Assembly (NCBI GenBank): GCA_035640475.1
Contig: DASQWC010000027.1
Coordinates: 1 to 24,033 of the forward strand
DNA: 24,033 bases
From: DASQWC01 sp035640475
GTDB lineage: Bacteria > Actinomycetota > JAICYB01
Direction of reading: 5' to 3'
Shown: piece by piece, positions 1 through 6,738 of the stretch
Layout of the letters: each line of letters opens with the position of its first letter
Numbering within the stretch: the stretch's first letter is position 1
Program-made: the position numbers and the translations under genes
Notes under the pieces: model-generated
The model's database searches: none
What the model saw: the letters and a program-made list of their open reading frames with translations, nothing else
What the model was told of the DNA's origin: nothing

Positions 1-789
1 TGCGTCTAGCGCCAATCCCAAGGCGCTCCCAATGAGCACTCCATCGGCTCTCATGACCGTCCAGGTGAAGGAGATCGAGAGTCTGTCCGGTCCTTCGCCA
101 ACGGGTACGAAAGGGTCTGCGACAAACCGCAGCACGACGACGAAGACGGCCGCACCGACGCATGACCACGCCAAGAAACGCCATGACTTTCCCCGGCGAA
201 GACCGTGGACAAGCACGCTGGGCCAGATGATGTAGTACTGCTCCTCGAGCGCGAGTGACCACGTGTGGCTAAGCAGATTCGGGCCGAGGAACGGGATGAA
301 CCAATTGCCGACGTACAGAAGGACAAGGGCCGACAGAACGGCATATGGGAGACCGCTGGAATTGAAGCCCTCCCAGGTCCAGCTGATAGCTCCGACGATC
401 AAAATGAGGAGAAGAAGTGCCGGTATCAGGCGCAGGATTCGGCGCGCGTAGAACGCCTTGAGGTCGACCCGGTCGGTTGCTCTGATCTCACGGAGAAGGA
501 GCGTGGTGATCAGATAGCCGCTCAGAACGAAGAAGGCATCTACACCGAGCGCCATCGCAGCGAGCCACCGCGCACGGTTCTCGATGCCAAGCAGAATCGC
601 CGTGTGCGAGAACATGACCCCCAACACCGCCAGCGCTCGGATGCCGTCGAGCTCGGGACGGTAAGGCAACAGCGGCGAATCACCGCGGCGCGCGGCGGGT
701 TGCTCCGCAACCGGCGCGGCGCACGCGTCGCAGAATCGAAACCCGGCATCGAGGTGCCGGCCGCACGCACGACAGACAGCAGTTGTCAT
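1..789 (-). CDS. Acyltransferase family 3 membrane protein with N-terminal zinc ribbon (partial, C-terminus beyond window)
   Basis: Reading the minus strand from the ATG at 789 gives an open frame of 263 residues that runs off the window start. Residues 6-24 hold two cysteine pairs (CRACG and CDACA), a zinc-ribbon signature. A typical acyltransferase-3 (OafA/YrhL-like) domain follows: YRPELDGIRALAVLGVMFSH, a GVDAFFVLSGYLIT segment, an FYARRILRLIPAL segment, then the hallmark HTWSLALEEQYYIIWP. Several hydrophobic helices are visible. Family members move acyl groups, often acetyl, onto cell-surface sugars, lipids or peptidoglycan at the membrane; the substrate cannot be read here. The fused zinc ribbon is unusual. 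No strong ribosome binding site precedes the ATG. It lies 38 bases downstream of the MaoC gene on the same strand and may share its transcript. The family is certain and the role is inferred. Confidence 0.93.
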   Translation of the reverse strand, partial: MTTAVCRACGRHLDAGFRFCDACAAPVAEQPAARRGDSPLLPYRPELDGIRALAVLGVMFSHTAILLGIENRARWLAAMALGVDAFFVLSGYLITTLLLREIRATDRVDLKAFYARRILRLIPALLLLILIVGAISWTWEGFNSSGLPYAVLSALVLLYVGNWFIPFLGPNLLSHTWSLALEEQYYIIWPSVLVHGLRRGKSWRFLAWSCVGAAVFVVVLRFVADPFVPVGEGPDRLSISFTWTVMRADGVLIGSALGLALDA

Positions 790-827
790 CCTGGCATCAG
801 GCCGTCATCAACGGCGACGGTGCTTGG

Positions 828-1274
828 TCAGAAGTATGCGCGGCTCAGCGTTTCGGCCACGCAGGCCGGCTTTTCCTCACCGTCGATCTCGACCGTGACC
901 TCGACCTTCATCTGAATGAAGCCGTCGCCCTCCGTCACGTCGACGAGCCTGCGGCGCGCACGCACCTTCGAGCCGACCTTCACCGGCGTGATGAAGCGCA
1001 CGCGGTCGAGGCCGTAGTTGATGCCCATCTTCGCGCCGCTCACGGGCAGACCGCCGCCGCCGAGCGACGGGATCAGCGAGAGCGTGAGATAGCCGTGAGC
1101 GATGGTCGTCCCGAACGGGCCTTGCGCAGCGCGTTCTGGATCGACGTGGATCCATTGGTGGTCGCCGGTGGCGTCCGCGAAGAGGTTGATGCGGTCCTGT
1201 GTGACCTCCAGCCAGTCTCCGACGCCGAGCTCCGTGCCGATGAGATTGCGTACTTCGTCGGTTACAAGCGTCAT
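828..1274 (-). CDS. MaoC family dehydratase / (R)-specific enoyl-CoA hydratase-like
   Basis: This 148-residue protein is a single hot-dog fold of the MaoC/hydratase-2 type. The catalytic motif is seen around residues 33-61: FADATGDHQWIHVD with the expected Asp38 and His43, followed by FGTTIAHGYLTLSL. The family adds water to trans-2-enoyl-CoA to give (R)-3-hydroxyacyl-CoA in the cytosol. The open frame extends 40 codons further upstream, but ATG 1274 has a very good Shine-Dalgarno (AAGGAGG) about five bases before it, so I place the start there. The gene is divergent from the phosphodiesterase at 1316, 41 bases away. The length fits a stand-alone single-domain hydratase. Its substrate is unknown, but other acyl-CoA enzymes lie nearby. 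Confidence 0.93.
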   Translation of the reverse strand: MTLVTDEVRNLIGTELGVGDWLEVTQDRINLFADATGDHQWIHVDPERAAQGPFGTTIAHGYLTLSLIPSLGGGGLPVSGAKMGINYGLDRVRFITPVKVGSKVRARRRLVDVTEGDGFIQMKVEVTVEIDGEEKPACVAETLSRAYF

Positions 1275-1303
1275 GCGATCCTCCTTGTCGTCTTCAGCCT
1301 GCG

Positions 1304-1309
1304 CATACT
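1304..1309 (+). promoter_or_regulatory. Possible -10 element for a leaderless phosphodiesterase transcript
   Basis: The hexamer CATACT ends six bases before the GTG start at 1316, which would place transcription at or next to the start codon. It keeps the key A and T of an ANNNT -10 core. There is no recognisable -35 and no Shine-Dalgarno before the GTG. The same spacing is seen before kgd and the LLM oxidoreductase. This is inference from spacing only. Confidence 0.35.
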
Positions 1310-1315
1310 CATCAC

Positions 1316-2089
1316 GTGAGTCCAATCGTCGTTGCGCACGCGGGCGGCTCGGGACATGCGCCGGCCAACACGCTCGGCGCGTATCGCCGAGCACACGACA
1401 GGTGGCCCGGCGTGTGGATGGAGTTCGACGGGCAATACGCGTCGGACGGCGAGCTCATGGCCGTCCACGACGAGACGCTCGACCGGACGACCGACTGGAG
1501 CGGGTTCGTCGCCGACCGGACGTCTGACGAGCTCCGGCAGTGCAACGCGGCTGCCGAGTTGCCCGATTGGGGATTCGAGCCAGTGCCGCGCGTCCGCGAC
1601 ATCCTCACGGAGGGCCGCGACGTCGGATGGAAACTGATCTGCGAGATCAAGAACATTCCCGGACAACGGAGTTTTGATGCGTCGGGAGAACGCTACGGCG
1701 AGACGCTCGTTGAGCTCGTGACGGAAACAAACTTCCCGCTCGACCGGCTCGTGATGATCTGCTTCTGGGCCCCCACACTCCACGCCGTGAAGAAACGGAA
1801 TGGAGATATCGCGCTGGGCTACCTCAGCGTTCCCGACCTTCCAGCCGGTATGGGACTGACCGCGGAGCAGAATCTCGACGTATGCCGCCGGCACGGATTC
1901 CACGTCGCCGCGCCGCGTCACTCGACGCCCGATCTCGACGCGGGCCTCGTGCAGCGCGCGCACGATGACGGCATCCAAGTCCACGTCTGGACGACGAACG
2001 AGCTCCCAGACATCGAGCGCGCGATCGGACACGGTCTCGACGGCATCACATCCGACTATCCCGACCGCGTGTTCGCGGCGCTCGGTTAA
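1316..2089 (+). CDS. Glycerophosphodiester phosphodiesterase family protein
   Basis: This is a 257-residue TIM-barrel GDPD domain, the normal family length. Family enzymes hydrolyse glycerophosphodiesters to glycerol-3-phosphate and an alcohol. Expected residues are visible: His8 in VAHAGGSGH, the metal ligands Glu36 and Asp38 in WMEFDGQ, His51 in AVHDETLDRTT, Glu110 in the CEIK strand, and the C-terminal VHVWTTNE and GITSDYPD motifs. Two usually conserved residues differ: the HRG motif reads HAG, and the PENT motif reads PANT. The core catalytic residues remain, so it may still be active, possibly on an altered substrate. The start is GTG 1316, because this gives the family's standard N-terminus (MSPIVVAHAGG). 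No signal peptide is seen, so it is probably cytosolic. It converges on the HAD/PlsC gene, with the two 3' ends overlapping by four bases. Confidence 0.93.
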   Translation: MSPIVVAHAGGSGHAPANTLGAYRRAHDRWPGVWMEFDGQYASDGELMAVHDETLDRTTDWSGFVADRTSDELRQCNAAAELPDWGFEPVPRVRDILTEGRDVGWKLICEIKNIPGQRSFDASGERYGETLVELVTETNFPLDRLVMICFWAPTLHAVKKRNGDIALGYLSVPDLPAGMGLTAEQNLDVCRRHGFHVAAPRHSTPDLDAGLVQRAHDDGIQVHVWTTNELPDIERAIGHGLDGITSDYPDRVFAALG

Positions 2090-3492
2090 TCCGAGGAGTT
2101 CGGCGGCGTTGCGAGCTTGATCTGCTCGGCGGTCGGCGGCGCGGGGTTCCGAACCGCGTCCGGAAGCAGCTCGGTGATGCGGTCGAGCACCCGCTGCGTC
2201 AGCTCGTGATATGCCACGCTGCCGGCCGTTTGCCCGGGCGGAACCTTGAGATACATCGGCTCGCCGACCTTCGCGTACACCGGCTTGCGTGCGACGAGAT
2301 CACCGATCTTCGGAATCCGATGGCTGCGCGGCCAGATCTTCTCGGTTCCCCACAGAGCGATCGGCACAACGGGTGCCTCCGTCGCAATCGCGAGGCGCGC
2401 GACGCCGGTACGTCCCTTCAGCCTCGGCTCGAAGAACGCCTCGCCGCGAGGGATCGTCCCCTGCGGGAAGATGCCGATCGCCTCACCGCGTTCGAGCGCC
2501 TCGATCGCGAGCTTCAGCGGCGTCAGATCGCCGGTTCCACGTTCCACGCGGATCTGCCCGAGCGCTCGCATGAGCTGACCGGCAACCGGGACGTCGAAGA
2601 CTTCCTTCTTGCCCAGGTATCTCGGTTTGCGGCCGCGACGGAACGCGACCCCCGTCAGGACGACCGAGTCGAGATAGGACCGGTGATTCGCCGCGAGGAT
2701 GACGGGGCCCTCGCGGGGAATGAGCTGTACGCCCTCGACGACGATGTTGACGGGAGCGAGCAGCGGATGGCCGAGCGGGCGAAGGAGGTCGAACGGCTCA
2801 AGGGCGACTTTTGGGAGGCCGGTCCTGTTCCGGAAGCCGAGCACCGGCCATCCCTTGCGGACCGCAAAAGCCCGGAGCAACGGGTCGGGGTTGACGACTC
2901 GCGGATACCCGACCATCTCGAGCAACGGCCGGTCGTAATAGCTGTCCGAATACGCATAGCTCTCGTCGAGGTCGATCTTCTCTGCTTCGCAAAACTCGCG
3001 AACGGCTTCGGCCTTGTCCGGGCCCCAGAGCCACTTGCCGATGAGGTTGCCGGTGAATAGTCCCTCTTCCTCTTCGTACTCGGTCGCCAGCAACCGGTCC
3101 ACGCCGAGTCGATCGGCGAGCGGCTCGACAATGTCTCGACCCGTGCTCGTCGCAATGACGACGAGATGGCCGTCGGCCTTGTGGCGCTCGATGAGCGTTC
3201 GCGCTTCTTGGTAGACGGCGGCGTCCAGCTTGTCGACAGAACGCTCGGCCGCCTCGCGCAGGTCCTGCCGGGACCACCCGGCAACACGTGACAGAGAGCG
3301 CCTCGTGAGCTGCATCCCGATCCACGTTTCGCCGATGAGCCGGTAAAAACGACGGCCGAAATCAGCGAGTGTCTGCTCGCGATCGGTGATCAGGCCGCGC
3401 TCTTTCATGGCATCCATGATCAGAAGGCCAGACGAATCGCCGAGAAGCGTGCGATCGAGGTCGAAGAACGCGGCTCGCTTCGTCACAGGCAT
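2086..3492 (-). CDS. HAD-IB family phosphatase fused to 1-acyl-sn-glycerol-3-phosphate acyltransferase (PlsC-like)
   Basis: This two-domain protein has 468 residues from the chosen start. Residues 1 to about 215 are a SerB-like HAD phosphatase: the DLDRT nucleophile motif (Asp11, Asp13), the ATSTGRD motif II, the Lys of GPDKAEAV, and SDSYYD supplying the last metal ligands. From about residue 240 there is a PlsC/LPLAT domain with NHRSYLD (the HX4D catalytic pair, His270 and Asp275) and FPQGT in place of the usual FPEGT. The same fusion exists in actinobacteria such as Mycobacterium tuberculosis Rv2483c. It is likely to acylate lysophosphatidate in phospholipid synthesis; the phosphatase substrate is unknown. 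I prefer ATG 3492 because GGGAG lies five bases upstream. An in-frame ATG at 3519 would add nine residues and abut the divergent racemase start. Confidence 0.93.
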   Translation of the reverse strand: MPVTKRAAFFDLDRTLLGDSSGLLIMDAMKERGLITDREQTLADFGRRFYRLIGETWIGMQLTRRSLSRVAGWSRQDLREAAERSVDKLDAAVYQEARTLIERHKADGHLVVIATSTGRDIVEPLADRLGVDRLLATEYEEEEGLFTGNLIGKWLWGPDKAEAVREFCEAEKIDLDESYAYSDSYYDRPLLEMVGYPRVVNPDPLLRAFAVRKGWPVLGFRNRTGLPKVALEPFDLLRPLGHPLLAPVNIVVEGVQLIPREGPVILAANHRSYLDSVVLTGVAFRRGRKPRYLGKKEVFDVPVAGQLMRALGQIRVERGTGDLTPLKLAIEALERGEAIGIFPQGTIPRGEAFFEPRLKGRTGVARLAIATEAPVVPIALWGTEKIWPRSHRIPKIGDLVARKPVYAKVGEPMYLKVPPGQTAGSVAYHELTQRVLDRITELLPDAVRNPAPPTAEQIKLATPPNSSD

Positions 3493-3519
3493 CAATGCTC
3501 CCATAGACTCCGATTCCAT

Positions 3520-4677
3520 ATGGCCGGACCACTGGAAGGTATCCGCGTTTTAGATTTTTCACGCCTTGCGCCGGGTCCGTACGGCGCGATGATCCTCGCC
3601 GACATGGGAGCCGAGGTGATCCGTGTCGATCGCGCGCCCCTCGGCACCGATCCCGGCGGCGCGTTCGGCGACGTGCTCGGGCGGGGCAAGCGCTCGATCG
3701 GCCTCGATCTCAAGAAGCCGCAGGGGGTCGATGTCGCACTGAAGATCCTCGAAGGATGCGACGTCCTTGTCGAAGGCTTCCGTCCCGGCGTGATGGAGCG
3801 ACTCGGACTCGGCCCGGACGAAGTCCTCGCGCGCAACCCGCGCATCATCTACGCGCGCGTCACCGGGTGGGGACAATTGGGCCCCCTCGCCCTCGAAGCG
3901 GGACACGACATCAACTACATCGCCGTCTCCGGCGTGCTCCACGCGATTGGGCGCCGTGACGAACGTCCGCTCCCGCCGATCAACATCATCGGCGACTTCG
4001 CCGGCGGCGGGATGCTTACCGCGCTCGGCGTCGCTCTCGCGTTGTACGAGCGCGAGCGCTCGGGCAAGGGACAGGTCGTCGACGCTGCCATGGTCGACGG
4101 CGCGGCGAACCTCATGTCGTTTCTCGCATCGGCCTTCCAGGCCAATCTCTGGGGGCCGCGCGGTACGAACCTGATCGACACGGGTGCGCACTTCTACGAG
4201 GTGTATGAAACCTCCGACGGGAAGTACATGTCGGTCGGTGCGATCGAGCCGCAGTTCTACGCAGAGTTCGTCGACGGCATCGGCGTGAAAGACGACCCCG
4301 ACTTCCAGCGCCAGCACGACCAGTCGCGCTGGCCCGAGCTCAAGGACCGCGTAGCCGGGATCTTCAAGACGAAGACGCGGGACGAGTGGACGACGATCTT
4401 CAAGGGACGCGACGCGTGCACCTATCCCGTTCTTTCGCCACAGGAGGCGCCGACGCACCCGTTCAATGCAGAACGCAACACACACGTCAAAGGTGCGTTC
4501 GACGTCATGCAGCCGGCGCCGGCACCGCGCTTGTCGCGCACACCGGGCGCCGTACAGGCCGGACCACCGAACCCCGGCCAGCACACACGCGAAGTCCTGA
4601 AGGAAGCCGGTTACACCGACGACGAGATCGACAAGCTCGCCGCCGACCAGGCCATCGGGCTCCCAGAAGACGCGTGA
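3520..4677 (+). CDS. mcr: Alpha-methylacyl-CoA racemase (CaiB/BaiF CoA-transferase superfamily)
   Basis: The 385-residue protein belongs to the family III CoA-transferase fold, with the typical N-terminus MAGPLEGIRVLDFSR and GRGKRSIGLDLKKPQG. It has the racemase-specific residues rather than a transferase Asp: His129 in EAGHDINY, Asp159 in IIGDFAGGGM and Glu243 in GAIEPQFYAEF. These correspond to His126, Asp156 and Glu241 of M. tuberculosis MCR. It should interconvert the (R) and (S) forms of 2-methylacyl-CoA, allowing branched-chain or sterol side-chain beta-oxidation in the cytosol. ATG 3520 gives the canonical N-terminus but has no Shine-Dalgarno, and it directly abuts the possible ATG of the divergent HAD/PlsC gene (CATATG). 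Its stop overlaps the GTG of the M42 peptidase by four bases, so the two are probably translationally coupled. Confidence 0.94.
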   Translation: MAGPLEGIRVLDFSRLAPGPYGAMILADMGAEVIRVDRAPLGTDPGGAFGDVLGRGKRSIGLDLKKPQGVDVALKILEGCDVLVEGFRPGVMERLGLGPDEVLARNPRIIYARVTGWGQLGPLALEAGHDINYIAVSGVLHAIGRRDERPLPPINIIGDFAGGGMLTALGVALALYERERSGKGQVVDAAMVDGAANLMSFLASAFQANLWGPRGTNLIDTGAHFYEVYETSDGKYMSVGAIEPQFYAEFVDGIGVKDDPDFQRQHDQSRWPELKDRVAGIFKTKTRDEWTTIFKGRDACTYPVLSPQEAPTHPFNAERNTHVKGAFDVMQPAPAPRLSRTPGAVQAGPPNPGQHTREVLKEAGYTDDEIDKLAADQAIGLPEDA

Positions 4678-5738
4678 TCGACACGGTCGGTCTGCTGCAG
4701 CGACTGTCGGAGGCTTTTGGGCCGTCCGGATTCGAGGACGACGTCCGCGACATCATCACGGAAGTCGTCACGCCGCTCGTTGACGACATTCACGTCGATC
4801 CACTCGGCAACGTCCTCGCCACAAGACGCGGACGGCGCGAAGACGTCCTGATGCTCGACGCCCACATGGACGAGGTCGGGTTCCTCGTCTCCTACGTGGA
4901 GGAGAGCGGATTTCTTCGGCTATCGCCGCTCGGCGGCTGGGACGCACGCGTGCTCCCCGCGCATGCGGTCACGGTCGCCGGTCGCGACGGCGGGCGCGTT
5001 CGCGGCGTCGTCGGGACGCTGCCGCCGCACGTCACGCAGGAGTCGGAACGCTCGAAGGCATTCAAGCTCGAGGATCTGTTCGTCGACATCGGCGCGACAT
5101 CGAGAGCCGAGGCCGAAGCGATGGGCGTCGAAGTCGGTTGCGCGTGCGTGCCCGGCTATCCGTTCGAGCGCCTCGACGACGACCTCGTCATGGGCAAGGC
5201 CTTCGACGATCGAGCCGGGTGCACGGTCGCGATCGGCGCGCTCGACGCGCTCGGAGAGACGGAGCCTGAGCTAACGCTCGTCTTCGCGTTCACAATCTCC
5301 GAGGAGCTCGGCCTCCGCGGCGCGCGGACCGCGGCGCAGCAATTGCAGCCGCGCATCGCACTCGCGCTTGAAGGAACGACGGCTGTGGACGTTCCCGGTG
5401 TGACCGGTGCCCGTAAGCTCGCGTCGATGGGCGCCGGACCCACAGTCACGATCGCCGACCGCTCGATCATCGCGTCGCGCGCGGTCGTCACGCTGCTCGA
5501 AGAGACTGCGTCCAAGAACGGCATCCCGTTCCAGCGCAAGCTCCCCGGCGGCGGCGGAACCGATGCCGGGGCGATCCAGACGGCGGGTGCCGGCGCGCTC
5601 GTCGGCGTCGTCTCCGTCCCCTGCCGCTACATCCACGCGCCGTTGTCGCTGGTCAGGCCGTCCGATGTCGACGCCGCGATTCGGCTAGTCACAGGGTTCG
5701 TGGAAGGTGCCGCTTCACTCGTCACCGCGGCGTCATAG
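4674..5738 (+). CDS. M42 family metallopeptidase (glutamyl aminopeptidase / endoglucanase M type)
   Basis: This is a 354-residue M42 aminopeptidase with the complete dinuclear metal site: His64 and Asp66 in AHMDEVGF, Asp178-Asp179 in KAFDDRAG, the Glu210-Glu211 pair in TISEELGLRG, Asp239 in TTAVDVPG and His321 in YIHAPLSL. The GGGGTDAGAIQ loop is also typical. Family members form large cytosolic oligomers that trim N-terminal residues from peptides. The frame is open far upstream inside the racemase gene, but the real start is the GTG at 4674: it overlaps the racemase stop (GTGA) and begins the family's usual N-terminus (residues 2-14 IDTVGLLQRLSEA, then FGPSGFE). It is followed after ten bases by the DUF1992-like gene, which looks co-transcribed. 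Confidence 0.94.
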   Translation: MIDTVGLLQRLSEAFGPSGFEDDVRDIITEVVTPLVDDIHVDPLGNVLATRRGRREDVLMLDAHMDEVGFLVSYVEESGFLRLSPLGGWDARVLPAHAVTVAGRDGGRVRGVVGTLPPHVTQESERSKAFKLEDLFVDIGATSRAEAEAMGVEVGCACVPGYPFERLDDDLVMGKAFDDRAGCTVAIGALDALGETEPELTLVFAFTISEELGLRGARTAAQQLQPRIALALEGTTAVDVPGVTGARKLASMGAGPTVTIADRSIIASRAVVTLLEETASKNGIPFQRKLPGGGGTDAGAIQTAGAGALVGVVSVPCRYIHAPLSLVRPSDVDAAIRLVTGFVEGAASLVTAAS

Positions 5739-5748
5739 GCTGTCGCCG

Positions 5749-6120
5749 ATGGATCTCAGGGCGGCACGGCGGGCGAGGCGCGAGGCGATCCAGGCCGATC
5801 TGTCGCAGGTGTACTCCGACGAGGAGGCCTGTCCGCCGGAATGGCTCGACCTCCTCACACAAATCCGGGAGGAGTCGGTCGCAATTCAGGACGAGATCTC
5901 GCGCGAGACCCGCCGCTTCGTCGACGAACCGGACATCAAAGGAGCGCTCGAGCGACGCACGCGTGTCGGCACGCAGCTGCGGGAACGTATCGCCGTCTTG
6001 AACACGAAGGTGCGACGGCTCAACTTGATCGCGCCACACCAACGTTTCACTCGAGCGTCGCTGAACGCCGACGAGATCCTCCGGCCGCTGTACCGCTCGG
6101 CCCGGAACCTCGGCAGCTAG
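5749..6120 (+). CDS. Small charged protein resembling the C-terminal part of DUF1992 (DnaJC28-like)
   Basis: A 123-residue, very charged, mostly helical protein without signal peptide or membrane segment. The segment PPEWLDLLTQIREE (about residues 23-36) followed by a long helix and then LNTKVRRLNLIAPHQR resembles the second half of DUF1992 proteins, where a PEW/PPW-LxLRKEI helix leads to an NLI(V/A)P motif. The diagnostic GKGKPL loop of full DUF1992 proteins is absent. The match is by eye and tentative, and the function of DUF1992 itself is unclear. ATG 5749 is chosen as the first start after the M42 stop; a GTG at 5707 would add 14 residues and overlap the peptidase. The stop overlaps that of the convergent gene within a shared CTAG. 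Confidence 0.72.
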   Translation: MDLRAARRARREAIQADLSQVYSDEEACPPEWLDLLTQIREESVAIQDEISRETRRFVDEPDIKGALERRTRVGTQLRERIAVLNTKVRRLNLIAPHQRFTRASLNADEILRPLYRSARNLGS

Positions 6121-6464
6121 CGGCTGCGGCGTCCGGACCGGCGATTCACCGCACGCATGAGCTGCGCCTTGGTCATCGTCGACCGGCCGGGAATATTCAT
6201 GTCCTTGGCTTCTTCGTAGAGCTGATCGCGCGTTCGGCCACCGGACCCGGAGTGCGAACGCAAACCCCCGCGCCGTCCCGAAGAGATGTCTCGCCGCGAC
6301 AAGCGTGAAGACGTTCGCGCTTCACCCTTCCGAGCGCGTTCCTTGTTGACCGTTCGCGCCGCGATCTCTTCGGCCGTTTCCTCTGATCGACCGCGCCGTT
6401 TCAGCGCACCCTTGATGTGCTTGTACTGACGCTCTCGCTTTCTCGACCACGCTTTCTGCGGCAC
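6117..6464 (-). CDS. Small basic protein of the actinobacterial 'plasmid stabilization protein' type with Rho-N-like C-terminus
   Basis: A 115-residue, strongly basic protein. The first 55 residues (MPQKAWSRKRERQYKHIKG, then EETAEEIAARTVNKERAR) match a common actinobacterial family that databases often label 'plasmid stabilization protein', without firm experimental support. The C-terminal third, GRTRDQLYEEAKDMNIPGRS followed by MTKAQLMRAV, looks like the short helix-extended-loop-helix of Rho termination factor N-terminal domains, which bind nucleic acid. A Ser/Gly/Arg-rich linker (about residues 52-78) separates the two parts. It starts at GTG 6464 with AGGA upstream, only two bases after the csbD stop, so it is almost certainly the second gene of a csbD operon and probably stress-induced. 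A nucleic-acid-binding role is inferred. Confidence 0.85.
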   Translation of the reverse strand: MPQKAWSRKRERQYKHIKGALKRRGRSEETAEEIAARTVNKERARKGEARTSSRLSRRDISSGRRGGLRSHSGSGGRTRDQLYEEAKDMNIPGRSTMTKAQLMRAVNRRSGRRSR

Positions 6465-6466
6465 GG

Positions 6467-6676
6467 CTAGTTCCTGTTCTGATCCACGCGGTCGATCAGT
6501 CCGCGAAGCTTGCTCTCGACGGCGTCAATCGACTCGCCGGTCTTCTCCTTGATGGTTCCGACGAGGCGATCGAACTTGCCCTCAGTCCGGTCGAGATCGT
6601 CATCGGTCAAGTCGCCCCATGCTTCTTTCACGCGACCTTTGACCTTGTCCCATTGGCCCTGCGCTTTGAGATCCAC
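6467..6676 (-). CDS. csbD: CsbD family general stress protein
   Basis: A 69-residue CsbD-like protein: QGQWDKVKGRVKEAWGDL, then a DDDLDRTEGKFDRLVG stretch and a KTGESIDAVESKL helix. It is cytosolic, highly charged and has no signal. In Bacillus subtilis csbD is a SigB-dependent general stress gene of unknown biochemical role. I choose the GTG at 6676, six bases after a strong AGGAGGAGG; a GTG two codons earlier (6682) directly touches that Shine-Dalgarno and is less likely. A well-formed SigB/SigF-type promoter sits 36 bases upstream (separate entry), matching the known regulation of the family. The basic 'plasmid stabilization'-type gene follows after two bases. Confidence 0.92.
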   Translation of the reverse strand: MDLKAQGQWDKVKGRVKEAWGDLTDDDLDRTEGKFDRLVGTIKEKTGESIDAVESKLRGLIDRVDQNRN

Positions 6677-6711
6677 GGACACCTCCTCCTCTGTCGTCTC
6701 GACAAAGGCGG

Positions 6712-6737
6712 GTACCCGGCGGGAATCAGGCGAAAAC
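6712..6737 (-). promoter_or_regulatory. SigB/SigF-type stress promoter of the csbD operon
   Basis: Minus-strand GTTTTC (6732-6737), a 14-base spacer, and GGGTAC (6712-6717) fit the general-stress sigma consensus GTTTNN-N12-14-GGGWAW of Bacillus SigB and the GTTT/GGGTAC type of actinobacterial SigB/SigF. It lies about 36 bases before the csbD start and just after the stop of the upstream SDR gene. GGGTAC is part of a GGGTACCC palindrome. Confidence 0.75.
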
Positions 6738-6738
6738 G

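Noticed and set aside
265..915. Long plus-strand open frame over the acyltransferase gene
   Set aside because: It has no recognisable motif, starts without a ribosome site and lies opposite a clear acyltransferase-3 coding frame. It is a high-GC shadow frame.
4386..4673. N-terminal extension of the M42 peptidase frame inside the racemase gene
   Set aside because: The residues are Arg-rich out-of-frame sequence. The family N-terminus begins at GTG 4674, which overlaps the racemase stop.
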